A program made the position numbers and the translations under genes. The notes beneath the pieces are model-generated. The model did not search any database. It saw nothing but the letters and a program-made list of their open reading frames with translations, and was not told the origin of the DNA. From assembly GCA_016647705.1 (NCBI GenBank), contig CM028334.1, positions 2,418,001 to 2,482,000 on the forward strand: a DNA stretch of 64,000 bases, given 5' to 3'. Shown here one piece after another: positions 23,208 through 34,899 of this stretch (positions within the stretch are counted from its first letter, which is position 1; the number at the start of each line of letters is the position of its first letter). Source of the DNA: Eucommia ulmoides (Eukaryota; Streptophyta; Magnoliopsida; Garryales; Eucommiaceae).

Positions 23208-23627
23208 GGCCCCGTTTGGTTACTGTTTATATTCTCTAATTTCTATTCTCTTTCCCAAAAATTTGAAATTAATATACAAAAATGCATTTGGTAAGCACGT
23301 TTCTGTTCCCAAATTTTTTAGAGTAATTCCTAAATTCCTTAAAAATTTGAGAAACAAAAATAAGAATCCACTCCCACAAAAATTATTCCCACCGCCACCC
23401 TGCATCCCGCCATAAATTGAGAGTAAAAAAAAAATAGAAAAGAACAAATGTTACAACTAAACGTGTTTCTTGTTTCTGTTCTTATAAATTAAAAGAAATA
23501 ATTTTAGGATAATGATCATTATCAAACATGTTTCTATTCCCGAAATACTCAAAATCGAAAATAGAATTCTCATCCCACTTCATTGGAAGTAGAAACACAA
23601 AAGCAAAAACAATAACAAAACACCACT
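23208..23627. mobile_element. PIF/Harbinger-type MITE, copy 2
   Basis: The duplicated counterpart of 3575-4026, with the same GGCCCCGTTTGGTTAC start and CACCACTTAA end region. Non-coding. Confidence 0.65.
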
Positions 23628-23977
23628 TAAATATACAATTTATTAAATTTCATGATCTACATAAACAAGCACTCCACATTTTAATGAAAATACGGGTTTA
23701 TATTACTTTCCTCCTTTGTCTTTTTGCTTGAAATCAAATACCTCTCATTTTACAAATATCAGCCAACTCCATTGATCACATTTTCTTATAAAAAGACACA
23801 AATACCCTTTATTTTTAATTTTATTATATATATTTTTTAAAAATTCACTAAAATTCTTATTTTCAAAAATATACTTTTGATCCCCTTATTTAAAGTAATT
23901 TTATTATTCCATCTCCCATTCTCCCCTCCCATCGCCACTCCACCCCACTACATCCGTCGCCACCGCCACCAGAATCA
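23628..23977. repeat. End of the second ERF-A block
   Basis: Matches 4027-4375, then joins retroelement internal sequence at GAATCATCAAAGC. No gene. Confidence 0.65.
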
Positions 23978-24254
23978 TCAAAGCTACACTTTAAATCGGT
24001 TTTCTTGCTGTCAATGTAGCTTCTTCTTGATACTATTGTTGTGCCTTTGATTTGTTCCATCGCCGGCGTTCTTCCATTGTCGTCGTTTGCCTCGCCGGAT
24101 CTCCCTCACTCTCTCCTAAATCACCAATCCCTCTCCATTAAATCTACACTGTAAATTAGTTCTCTTGCCGTCAATGTAGTTTCTTCCATTCCAACTAACA
24201 AGGTGTAGCTTAAGTGGTAAGACAAACTTGAACTAAAGCAGTTAAGGGGCCTTT
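23978..24254 (+). mobile_element. Internal fragment of the small copia-type element with tRNA-like head (fossil)
   Basis: Matches 12590-12760 and 58265-58540. Near its end TAGCTTAAGTGG (24206-24217) fits a Pol III box A consensus; the matching box B is absent here but present at 58555-58565. No LTR is attached. Confidence 0.6.
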
Positions 24255-25092
24255 GAACGTTTGTGTGCTTTAATGCCTCTACGATGTTTGAAAAATGAAT
24301 TCTATTCTAATTTGACTTGCGATTCAGACTTGGGATCAATTTTATTGCTTTTAGATGTTAAGGTGGCATTTCTTATCCCAAATTTCTGATTTTGCTCCAG
24401 GAAAAATTATGTTATTCTCTCAAAAAGTTGTTCGAAAAATTTCTGAAATTCTGTTCTATAAATCTGGGAACAGAGTAGACATATATTTGTTCCAAGTTTC
24501 ATTCTCAAAAATCACCACGCTCGAGGTACAACCCCTTTCCCCTTGCTAACAATTTTTCTACCATGCATTTTCTTTAGTTTATTAGCATTTATTTTTTTCT
24601 TTCTTTTCACTTTTCTAATTTATGAAATTAATCAGGTTCTTTCACCATTGTGTTCTACAAATGTATTATTTGGCCTTCTGTTGTTATATTTAGATAAAAG
24701 GCATTGCATGTGAAGGTTGTAATGAACTAAATTTTAAATTCAGTGGAACAATTACAAAAGAAAATTCCTGTTTTCCTTTATGTGATTCCTGATTTTCTTT
24801 ATGTTTTGATTTGGAATTCCATTATCTCTACTAATTGAAAGTTGAAACCCGAAATTCTTTTGCAACAGAGTAGGATTTGAAGGGGTTTGGAAGGTGGATT
24901 CTCTTTGCTATTAGAAGGAAGATGGAGTGTGTTGGCTTCGATTTTGAATCTGCAGGTACCACTCTCCGTTTTCAGTTTCTTCTTTACGTTTTTCTAAGAT
25001 TTATGTATGGATAATAGTTCTTGGTTCTCAACAATCCTATGGTTTCTTTCTCTCCCCCTGCAAATGTCCCTTTACTTTGCTCATCTATGCAG
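24255..25092. other. Unrecognised sequence before the RecQ4-like exons
   Basis: Mixed AT-rich sequence. A 64-codon frame at 24355-24549 and a splice-like CTGCAGGTACC near 24953 suggest degraded exons, but I could not match them to RecQ4 or any other family. Confidence 0.35.
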
Positions 25093-26770
25093 TCATTGGG
25101 AGCTATGTCTTCATCCTGTGTGTTGTATACAGGTATGGTGATTTCGTAAGTTCCCCTATGCATTTTATTGATCCTTGTTTTTTTCATTTTGTGTTCAAAT
25201 GAATATTCTGTTTTTTGACATCATGCCATCATGTATTTTTAATAATTACCCTTTGTCATTTCGAGCCTTTTTTACTTTTTCTTTTTAATATTTTTTGCGT
25301 TGATATAAAATTTTGTAGATGCGAGCCAAGCATATTGTTAGTCAAGGAGCAATGGAACAAAGTTCTTTAGCCCTGTTTGTAACCATTTCCATTCCAGAAA
25401 TTCTCATCTCATTCCCAAATTTTTGGGAATTCTGTTTGAAAATAGCGTTTGGTAATTTTTGTTTCCATTTCTATTTTATTCCCATTTGAGAATTGTGCCC
25501 ACTTTTTTCTTAAGAAATGAGAAACAAAAAAAAATTATTTCTCATTATTTTCATTCCATTCCCAAAAATACAGTCATTGTTCACCCGCCGGCAGACCACC
25601 GTCCGCTGCCGCCGCCGTCCGCCCCCGACCACCGCCACCGTCGTCGCCGTCCGCCCCCCACCGTTGGCCACCATCGCCGGAAACTTTCCGGTCACTGTCA
25701 CCCACCCTCCACCGCTGTCTGACCTTCGCTGGCGCCATTGCCGTCCGACCGGCGTCGGAGCCACCGCCGTCGCCGGCAACGGCGCCACTGCCGTCTGGCC
25801 AAAACAGAAAAAAAAAAAAGATTTTAGGATAAAATCGTTACTAAACACAATTCTCTTCCCAAAACAAAAAAAAAAAATTATCGTTATCAAACGCGATTCT
25901 ACTGATAACGCGATTCTACTCCCAAAAAGAAAACAAAATTCTCATCTCATTCCCATCCTACTACTGGAACAGAAACAGAAACGGTTACCAAACGCCACCT
26001 TAGCATCTGGATATAGAAGTGCAAGCACAACAAATTGAGCGAGGATGTTGGAAACTAATACTACAAATCTTCTACTAGTGGTACTTGATATACGGCTCTG
26101 GTTTTTGGTAGCTTTCCAAAAATAAAATAAAATTATGGCTTCCTTTTTGGGTTATAAGATGTTTAGCCTATTAGCCAGGGTGATCGAACCTTTTACGACT
26201 TTTACCGTATTTTCTGGGGTCACTTAGTTTTGAACCAAAACGCTTGCAGGTCAGCTATTGCGAAAATGATGTGGATTGTCGACGATTTCTACAGCTTATT
26301 CATTTTGGGGAAAAATTTGAGTTCGGTAACTCTGGAAAAACTTGTTATAATTGTTCTAAGAATCAAAGCTTCGTCGAGAAGGATGTTACTGAGATTGCAA
26401 AGCAATTGGTTAGTTACCATACCATATGGAGAATCAAGTTTATTTCTTTTTCACTATTTGTCATTAGACATTCGGAAACATTTCCCGGCGGATATTTTAG
26501 AGCCTGTTTTCTTTAGAACTCAAACAGTTTTTTTGAAAAGTTTGGGAACAGTTTTTAAAATGACGACTTGAAAATTGTGAAATTGATATGTGATAATGCT
26601 TCGTTCAGGTTGAATTGGTGAGGTTGACAATGCAGCAGTTTTCATCATCTCATATCTTGGAAGTTTATAGGGGCTCACTGAACCAATTGAGGAAAATAGG
26701 AAGGGAATTGTTACTGATTGTGAAGTCGAAAGTAATATCAAAGCTTTGGAGTTGGAGGAGGTGAAAGACA
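25093..26770 (+). pseudogene. RecQ4-type DNA helicase gene fragment
   Basis: Exon remnants in order resemble the RecQ-C region of plant RECQ4-type (BLM/Sgs1-like) helicases. Exon 25093-25145 encodes a SSCVLY then YGDF region, one base short, with a GT donor at 25146. Exon 25319-25369 plus 26003-26080 starts MRAKHIVSQGAMEQ and ends LETNTTNLL; it is split by a 630-bp MITE and has one stop. Exon 26250-26408 reads VSYCENDVDCRRFLQLIHFG and later CYNC, the zinc-binding cysteine module, with AG acceptor and GT donor. Exon 26609 onward reads VELVRLTMQQFSSSHILEVY then RGSLNQ. Helicase motor motifs and HRDC are missing. Assignment is from remembered family motifs. Clearly a partial, non-functional copy. 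Confidence 0.75.
25370..25999. mobile_element. Harbinger-type MITE inserted in a RecQ4-like exon
   Basis: Ends are GCCCTGTTTGTAACC and, on the opposite strand, GGTGGCGTTTGGTAACC. It is flanked by TTA at 25367-25369 and 26000-26002. Removing it and one TTA restores a continuous exon reading SSLASGYRSAS. The centre is a strikingly GC-rich CCGCC tract (25585-25800) between AT-rich arms. Frames inside it are not genes. Confidence 0.8.
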
Positions 26771-26774
26771 ATAA

Positions 26775-27894
26775 CGGCATGTTTGGTTGGATGGAATCGA
26801 GGGCGGAATGGAATCGCATTCTGCCCTCGATTCCTATTCCGTTGTTTGGTTCTCCAATGGAATCACTTTTGTGATTCCATTAGAATGAGATTGGATGGAA
26901 TGAGATTCCATTTGAGATGGGGTGGAATGAGATTCCAATCCAATGGAATCAATATCTTAAATTATATGATAGCCCTTGTAATTAAGTCCTTGAAAATTGA
27001 GAACAAAAATAGAAATTAGAAAACATAAATTGAAATTAGAGAACAGAAAGTTGGGAATAGAAATAAAAAATTGAGAATAAAAAATTGAGAACAGAACTAG
27101 AAAATTGAGAACAAAAACTGAAAATTGAGAACATAAACCGAAAATTGAGAACAAAAACAGAAAATTAGAGAACAGGAAATTGAAAACATAAACTAAAAAT
27201 TGAGAACAAAAACATAAAATTAGAGAACAGAAACAGAAAATTGAGAACATAAACTGAAAATTGAGAACAAAAATATAAAATTAGAGAACAAAAAATTGAG
27301 AACGAAAACTGAAAATTGAGAACAAAAACATAAAATTAGAGAATAGAAACAGAAAATTGAGAACAAAAATATAAAATTAAATAATATAAAATTGAGAACG
27401 AAAATCGAAAATTGAGAATAAAAACAGAAAATTGAGAACAAAAACAAAAAATTGAGAACATAAACTGAAAATTGAGAACAAAAAATAGAAAATTAGAGAA
27501 CGGAAAATTGAAAAAGGAAACTGAAAATTGAGGAAAAAAACAAAAATTAAAGAATAGAAACTGAAAATTGAGAATAAAAATAGAAATTAGAGAACGAAAA
27601 CTTAAAATTGAGTTGAATAGTGAAATATAATAAAATGAGGAAAGGAATAGAATAGTGAAATATAATAAAATTTTATTATAACCAATTAAGAAGAGAATGG
27701 AATAATAATTTTATAAGGGCAAAATAGAAATTTTACTATATTTCACTATTTCATTCTTTCTTTCATTCCATACAAACCAAACAAGAGAATGGAATAGTGA
27801 TTCCATTCACAATTCCATTCCATTATTTTTCTCATTCCATTATTTCTTCCATTCCATTCCACTCTCATTCCATTCCGTCCAACCAAACATGCCG
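26775..27894. mobile_element. Non-autonomous PIF/Harbinger element with internal minisatellite
   Basis: A 1120-bp element with inverted ends CGGCATGTTTGGTTGGATGG and, on the opposite strand, CGGCATGTTTGGTTGGACGG, flanked by TAA (26772-26774 and 27895-27897). The arms are GGAATGGAAT-rich. The middle is a tandem array. No transposase. Left-half relatives lie at 17918, 34380, 52958 and 59273. Confidence 0.85.
26985..27610. repeat. Minisatellite of AAAATTGAGAACAAAAAC units
   Basis: Dozens of degenerate 17-24-bp units built on GAAAATTGAGAACAAAAACA alternate with AAATTAGAGAACAG variants. It opens Phe/Ser/Cys-rich frames on the minus strand that are artefacts. There are no unique spacers, so it is not a CRISPR array. 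Confidence 0.9.
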
Positions 27895-27897
27895 TAA

Positions 27898-28432
27898 GAG
27901 TAGTCCAATCGAGAAAAAAGATAGATTCATTGTGTTGGTGTAATTGGTATTTGACAATAGGAGTGGTCAAATGGAGAAAAAAGGTTGATGCACTTTTTTG
28001 TTCGCTTGTTTCAATTGGTAAATTTTGATGTAATATTTTGGCAAAATACTAATTTTGTTGTTGTAAATGGTGATTTAACTTTGACTACAATCATGGTTTT
28101 AGCAAAACTAGTTTATTTATTTGCTACAGTTCATAATATAAATTTTCGTTACTAACAGTTTTACTTTTTACATTTTTATTTTATTGCAATTTCAATTTTT
28201 ATACCGCATTTTTATTGTTGCCAAAAATAAATCTAATTTAGCCACAAAGCAGATATTCATTGGTAATTATTTTTCCCTACAAAATGTTACATTCATTGCA
28301 ATTGATGAGTGTCTATTTTTGTTCCGTTTTGTTGCGAAAAATGTTCATTTAGCTACGAAATTGACATCTGTCTCGAAAACAAATGTCCCAATACTCGTAA
28401 TGAAAGATTATCATTTTTGCCACGGAGCTACC
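27898..28432 (+). mobile_element. CACTA-type element remnant, interior left of the gypsy insertion
   Basis: Sequence with repeated GCTACGAAATT/GCCACAAAG/GTTACTAAC motifs, typical of CACTA subterminal regions, continues across the gypsy fossil into 34231-34343. No left CACTA terminus was found. The 5' flank of the gypsy LTR ends GAGCTACC. Confidence 0.5.
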
Positions 28433-28939
28433 TGTAACGCCACTTACACATTGGCCTTCCTACTAGATGAATTCTCTAAGTATGGAGGGTAAATCTTGTA
28501 TATATAGGGGAGGGGAAGAGGGTACTCTTGGAGGCTTCCCATTTTCTAGAATATTTTAGGATATTGTAGAGAAATGTGGACCATCTTAGACACCTCATTT
28601 TCTAGAATTTTCTTATGTAAATATCTAGTAGAATTCTCTGGATAATTGATTGTAGCTGTTAGATCGAAATTATCTTGGCCGTCCATTGTAAGGTCTTTGG
28701 CCTATCCAAAGGGGAGGAAGCGCATTTGCTCCTAACCAAGTTGAAATCAAGCAATACAAGCTTTCATTCTCACAAGCTCTCTCTTGCTCTCCTACTCTTG
28801 TAAACTCTCTAACTTTCCTTACTTTTTTCATTTTCAAAGTTTGTTTGGTTGACTTGGTAAGACTTATTTAATACTTCCAAGAGGTTGGAATCGAGGTTAA
28901 GTGCCGCATGGTTACTTCGGGAAAAGTAAGTCCGTGACA
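28433..28939 (+). repeat. 5' LTR of the chromovirus fossil
   Basis: About 507 bp, TG...CA ends, paired with 33715-34230. Confidence 0.9.
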
Positions 28940-31900
28940 GCTGGTATCAGAGCTCGAGGAATCGAGCTTGGACTGTGGCGATGGCATCAACTGGAACATC
29001 CAATGTGGAGTAACCTGTAATGGAACACGGCCGGGAGGAGAGTTGCCCCGCTACCCGTTAAGGTAAGAGAAACAAGTCTAAGGACCTTATCTCAAGCCTT
29101 GAGGGACGGGTGACTAGCCTGGAAGAGATGATGGCGAAAGCGACGTCCGACTTCGAGGATATGGGGCAACATCTATATGGCTTTGAGGCAGAAAAGCAAG
29201 CCATTAACGAAGCAATGAAGGTGTCCCTCTGTGAACTTGGTGACACCCTACGAGGTGAGGTACGTGCTCTTCGAGACCAAGTCTTCTTAGAGCTAAACAA
29301 CATAAAGAAACACTTCGAAGGAAAAGTTTCCAACATTCGGGTTGAGTTGGAAAAAATCCTTAGAAGTTACTATGGGGTTGAACTCACCAAAATCTAGGTG
29401 AAACTAGAAGAGACCTGATTGGATTGGGCTCTGTGCAGGCGGGCGGTATCGTCGGGGATTAATATCACTTGCGAGGTCTTAGACATCGACATTCCGAAAT
29501 TGAACACTTTCTCGGGCAAACGGAACGCTCGAGAAGTAGACAACTTTCTTTGGGGGCTGGAACGATACTTTGTTGCCGAGGGGCGGTACACGAGGCCTCA
29601 AAAGATCAACAACTCGATGACATACCTTACAGACGTAGCACTACTATAGTGGTGCCGGAAAGAAAAAGAAATTTCCAAAGGTATGTGTGTGGTTAATACG
29701 CTTGATAATTTCAAAAGAGAATTCAAAAAACAATTTTATCCTAAAAATGCCGAAGCGGAAGCAAGGGGTAAGCTACGTCGGCTAAAACAAACGGGGTCTA
29801 TCTCGAACTACGTGATTTTTTTCCCCACAATTTTGACACTAGAGATCCTTGATATGGCCGACAAGGACAAATTGTTCTACTTCCTTTATGGGTTACAAAA
29901 TTGGGCCAAGACGGAATTAACGCGCCGAGGTGTGCAAGACCTTTCTACCGCTATAGCCATAGCCGAATCACTAATCGACTATAGTTTAAGAGGCGAAACC
30001 ACTAAGGTGAAAGACAGGCCCAGAAGGTACAATCAAGGCCAAGGTGGGAGAGACCACGGATCCTCCCAAAGTGGCCATGGAAATCAGGATACTAGGGGTC
30101 ACAAACCCTTGTCCTCGTATTGGAAGGAAAGGTCATGGAATGCCAAGGATCGGTCACAACCCAGGACCAATTGTTTCATTTGCGATGGACTACATTGGGT
30201 GCGTAAATGTTCCAAATGAAAAGCACTAAGCGCCATGACAACGGAGTACGAGGAACAACACAAGCAACAAAAGGACGAGATATATATGGGCTCCCTTCGC
30301 GTGTTGAACGCTATTAAGGCAAAGTGCTCCGAGCAAGAAGCTTCGCAAAAGGGGTTGATGTTTGTCGAAGTCAAGATTAATGGAGTGCTCACTGAGGCCC
30401 TTATCGATACCGGGGCAAGCCACAATTTCATCTCATTGGATGAAGCAGGACGATTGAAGCTCAAATTTGTCAAGGAAGAAGAAACGTTAATGGCCGTAAA
30501 CTCGGCAGCCCAACCGCTACATGGAATAGCATGAGGCGTACGTGCCAACATCGGACAATGAAAATGAACGATGGATATGTCGGTGGTACCAATGGACGAT
30601 TTCAAAGTTGTGATTGGCATGAGGTTTCTTGATAAGGTAAATGTTTTCCCTATTCTTTTCGCTAATTCAGTATGTATCATGGATAACGACAAGGCTTGCA
30701 TGGTCTATGCGGAACGTGCTGCCAAGATCGAGAAACAAGCTTTGTCCGCTATGCAAAGGCATTCAAGAAGGGGGAATCCAGTTACCTTGCCGTACTAAAA
30801 GAAGCAACAAACGATGCCATAGTACTTGACCTGCCCAACGTTCCAAGAAATATCAAAGCAGTCCTTGAAGAGTTCAAGGACGTTATGCCGAATGAGCTGC
30901 CGAAGAGGCTACCACCCCGCAGAGAGGTGGATCACAAAATCGAGTTAGAACTAGGTGCCAAACCTCCGGCTATGGCACCCTATCGAATGTCGCCTCCTGA
31001 GCTTGAAGAATTAAGGAGGCAATTGAAAGAATTATTAGACGCCAGACACTTGCGAGTGTCTAAAGCACCATACGGGGCACCGATGCTGTTTCAAAAAAAG
31101 AAGGACGATTCGTTACGTATGTGCATCGACTATCGGGCGCTTAACATGATCACGATCAAGAACAAGTATCCGATTTCTTTGATCGTTGATATCTTTGATC
31201 GGCTTGCCAAGGCCTGGTACTTAACGAAATTGGACTTGCGCTCTGGGTACTACCAAGTTCGGATTGCCAAATGAGAAGGGTCCAAAACGACGTGTGTAAT
31301 AAGGTACGGTTCTTTCGAATTCCTGGTCATGCCCTTCGGTCTCACCAATGCACCAACCACATTCTGCACCTTAATGAACAAGATTTTCCACCCGTTCCTT
31401 GATTGGTTCGTCGTAGTTTACTTGGATGATATCCTCATTTATAGCAAGACGTTGGACGGACATGTCCAACATCTCAAACAAGTCCTCCAAGTACTGCGCG
31501 AAAATGAACTTTACATTAAGGTGGGAAAATGTTCATTTGCACAAGAAAAAGTGTCTTTCCTTGGTCACAAGGTGCAACAAGGGAAGATCATGATGGAGAC
31601 ATGCAAGGTGAAGGCGATTTGGGACTGAGGACTGCCTACAAAAGTAACGGAGTTGCGCTAATTCTTGGGACTTGTCAATTATTACCGACGCTTCATCCAG
31701 AGTTATTCTACCCCAGCCGCCCGTATTACTAACCTCTTGAAGAAAGGCAAGGCATGAGAATGGTCTGAGAAATGCCAAAATGCCTTAGCGAATTTGAAGA
31801 AGGCTGTCTCAGAAGAACCAGTCTTATGTTTACCCAACTACTTCAAGCCATATGAGGTTCACACGGATGCCTCCGACTTTGCTATTAGAGGGGTTCTTAT

Positions 31901-33714
31901 GCAGGAGAGACATCTAGTGGCGTATGAAAGTCGAAAATTAAATGACACTAAGAGGCGCTATACGTTCCAAGAGAAGAAAATGACCGCCATTGTTCACTGC
32001 CTACGAACTTGGAGACATTACCTCTTGAGGACTTACTTTGTTATCATGACCGACAATGTCACCACTAGCCATTTCCAAACATAGATGAAACTGAGTCCAA
32101 AGCAAGCACGGTGGCAGCATTTTCTTGCAGAATTTGACTACCGGCTGGAGTATAAACCCAGACGAGTGAATGTGGTAGCGAATGCCTTAAGTCGTAAGGC
32201 CGAACTAGCATCTATTAGTAGTCCCAAATGCCCATTGCTAGATCGCATCAAGGAGGGACTACAATATGATCCCCTAGCCAAGAGTCTTGTTAGCATGGCC
32301 AACGAAGGGAAGACGTGATGCTTTTGGCTAAATGATGATCTTCTGTACACGAAGGGGGACAAGCTCTATGTCCCTAAGTGGAAAAACCTTCAGAAGGAAT
32401 TAATGAAGGAAAGCCACGATTCGAAGTGGGCCGAACATCCCAACATGAGACGTACCATGGTGTTAATGGAGGATGCTTACTACTGGCCTTGTATGCGGGA
32501 TGACATAGAGGCCTACGTCAGGACTTGTCTTGTTTGTCAGCAAGACAAAGTGGAACAACAACACTCAGTAGGATTGTTAGAACTGCTACCCATACCGGAA
32601 CGAACATAGGAGACTGTCTCCATGGACTTCATATCGACGCTACTGAAATCAGAAGGCTATGGGAGCATCGTGGTAGTAGTCGATTGATTTAGCAAGTATG
32701 CCACTTTCATCCCTGCACCAGCCGACTGTACTGCAGATGAGACAACCCGACTATTTCTGAAAAATTTGGTGAATCTATAGGGAGTCCCTCAATATATTGT
32801 CAGTGATCGAGATCCTTGATTCATTGGCTGATTCTGGACAGAGTTGTTCAAACTCTAGAGACGGATTTGGATTTCTCAACAAGTTTTCATCCACAAACCG
32901 ATGGGCAGACATAGAGGATCAATGCCTTGTTGGAGCTATACTTACGGCACTACGTAAGTGCCAACCAAATGGATTGGGCCAAACTGCTCGACGTGGATTA
33001 ATTCTAGTACAATTTGCAAAAGAGCGAGGCGACTAATCAAAGCCCTTTTGAGATTGTTACGAGAAGGCAACTTTTGACGCTCAACGTCCTAGCAACAAGC
33101 TATGATGGGAAGAGTCCGGCAACGTACAAATTTGCTAAGACGTGAAACGAACAAACCGATATGGTTAGGGCATACCTAGATAAAACAGCCAAGAAAAAGA
33201 AGAAATAGGCGAACAAGTCTAGACGACTATTGGAGTTCAATGAAGGGGACTTGGTTTTTGTGAAACTTTTGCCACAACAATTAAAATATATGAGGAAAGT
33301 TCACAAGGGTCTTGTTCGGTGTTACGAGGTCCCGTTTTAGATGATAAAACATGTGGGGAAGGTCTCCTACAAACTTCTTTTCCCACCCAAGTAAAAGGTA
33401 CACCCTGTCTTCTACGTCAGTTTCTTAAAACCATATCATGAAGATACAGAAGAACCGAGACGCGGGGTATCAAAACGAGCGCCAACTGTGATAGTCACCT
33501 CTTTCGACAAAGATGTTGATTGTATACTAGCCGATCGGGTCATACGGAGGAGAGGTGTGCCAAATTACCACGAGTATTTGGTCAAGTGGAAGAACCTACC
33601 GGATTGTGAAGCGAGCTGGGAACATGAAGACCAGCTTTGGAAATTCGCGGATCACATCCAGAGGTTCAAAGATAAAGGCAACATGAGGGCGTCGCGAGAA
33701 TAGGTAGGGGACAA

Positions 33715-34230
33715 TATAACGCCCCTTACACATTGGCCTTCCTACTAGAGGAATTCTCTAAGTATGGAAGGTAAGTCTTATATATATAGGAGAGGGAAAG
33801 AGGGTACTCTTGGAGGCTTCCCATTTTTTAGAATATTTTAGGATATTGTAGAAAAATGTGGAGGGATATTGTCAAAAAATGTGGAGTATCCTAAACACTT
33901 CATTTTCTAGAATTTTTTTATGTAAATATCTAGTAGAATTCTCTAGATAATTAATTGTAGCCGTTAGATCGAAATGATCTCGGCCGTCCATTGTAAGGCC
34001 CTGGGAGGAAACTCATTTGCTCCTCACCAAGTTGGAATCAAGCAATACAAGCTTTCATTCTCCCAAGCTCTCTCTTGCTCTCCTACTCTTGTAAGTTCTA
34101 TAGCTTTTCTTACTTTTTTCCTTCTCAAAGTTTGTTGGGTGGTCTTGGTAAGACTTACTTAGCACTTCCAAGAGGTTGGAATTGAGGTTAAGTGCCACAC
34201 GGTTACTTAAAAAAAAGTAAGTCCGTGACA
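33715..34230 (+). repeat. 3' LTR of the chromovirus fossil
   Basis: About 516 bp. It differs from the 5' LTR by scattered substitutions, many of them transitions, and by small length changes. Confidence 0.9.
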
Positions 34231-34343
34231 TACCGCTACAAACCTAACTACGGCAAATATTCGTTACCAAATTGATTTCGCTACGAAATTTTTGGTTTAA
34301 CCTACGAATTAATTCTTAGTCGAAAATCATTTTTCTTGTAGTG
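34231..34343 (+). mobile_element. Right terminus of a CACTA (En/Spm-type) element
   Basis: It ends CATTTTTCTTGTAGTG, the reverse complement of a CACTACAAGAAAAATG terminus. The next bases are TAC (34344-34346) followed by GTCATAATGAC. Paralogous spacers at 17875-17895, 52915-52935 and 59231-59250 read TCTATTACGTCATAACGAC without the element, so TAC is the expected 3-bp target. The left end is missing from the window. Confidence 0.75.
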
Positions 34344-34709
34344 TACGTCATAATGACATTACCGAACAAGCAACTCTAACGGTGCCGTTTGGTTAAACGG
34401 AATGGGGTGGAAATGAAATCGCAATTCTATCCTCGATTTCAATTCCTTTGTTTGGTTATCCAGTGGAATTAAATTTTTAATTCCATTGGAATGAGAATGG
34501 ATAAAATTAGATTCTATATTTCATGGAGTGGAATTGAATTCCATACTTTATGGTAGTTTTTTTTTTTTTTTTTGTTACACCTAAAATACCTCACTTCATT
34601 TTGGCCTACAATTCTCACTTTGAAAACAAAAAATATGTTTCCATTTCTAAATAAAAATCAATATTTGAAAGAAAAAAAAATCTATTTATCCTCCTATAAA
34701 TATTGTCGG
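34344..34709. repeat. Duplicated spacer with half a Harbinger-type MITE
   Basis: A third copy of the spacer that follows copia-type LTRs elsewhere. The MITE half starts at 34380. It is cut short at CTCCTATAAATATTG by the MULE. No gene. Confidence 0.7.
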
Positions 34710-34866
34710 GTCTTTTACCATTTAAATCCATTTTAAATAAAAAAATACCGAAACGAACCTGATTTAAACTTATTTACCAAAAGAGCTCTACCTGGGGTTT
34801 GAATCCCCGGGTACTAAAACCCGGGTTCCAAAAAAATCCGTCGTATGAACACCGGGTATACGCATC

Positions 34867-34899
<33 letters not shown>

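Larger units (their letters stand above)
28433..34230 (+). mobile_element. Ty3/gypsy chromovirus fossil with both LTRs
   Basis: 5' LTR 28433-28939 and 3' LTR 33715-34230 (start TGTAACGCC or its relic, end GTCCGTGACA). A 4-bp TACC flanks both sides. The primer-binding site TGGTATCAGAGC (28942-28953) fits initiator tRNA-Met. Parts in order: gag with coiled-coil-like N terminus (from about 29110) and a CCHC knuckle near 30172-30217; protease with DTGAS near 30405; reverse transcriptase about 30950-31620 (YLDDILIYS); RNase H about 31830-32200; integrase zinc finger and core about 32400-33200; a chromodomain near 33510-33690; and a purine-rich tract before the 3' LTR. The chromodomain places it among chromoviruses. 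The coding region is broken at many places (ten or more). The two LTRs differ at roughly one position in ten by eye, so it is several million years old at usual plant rates. Confidence 0.9.

Noticed and set aside
24355-24549. Upstream RecQ4 exon
   Set aside because: The 64-residue frame does not resemble any RecQ motif I know; left as unrecognised.
26957-27447. Possible CRISPR-like or protein-repeat region
   Set aside because: Units are contiguous and degenerate without unique spacers, inside a DNA transposon; the Phe/Ser/Cys frames simply follow the repeat.
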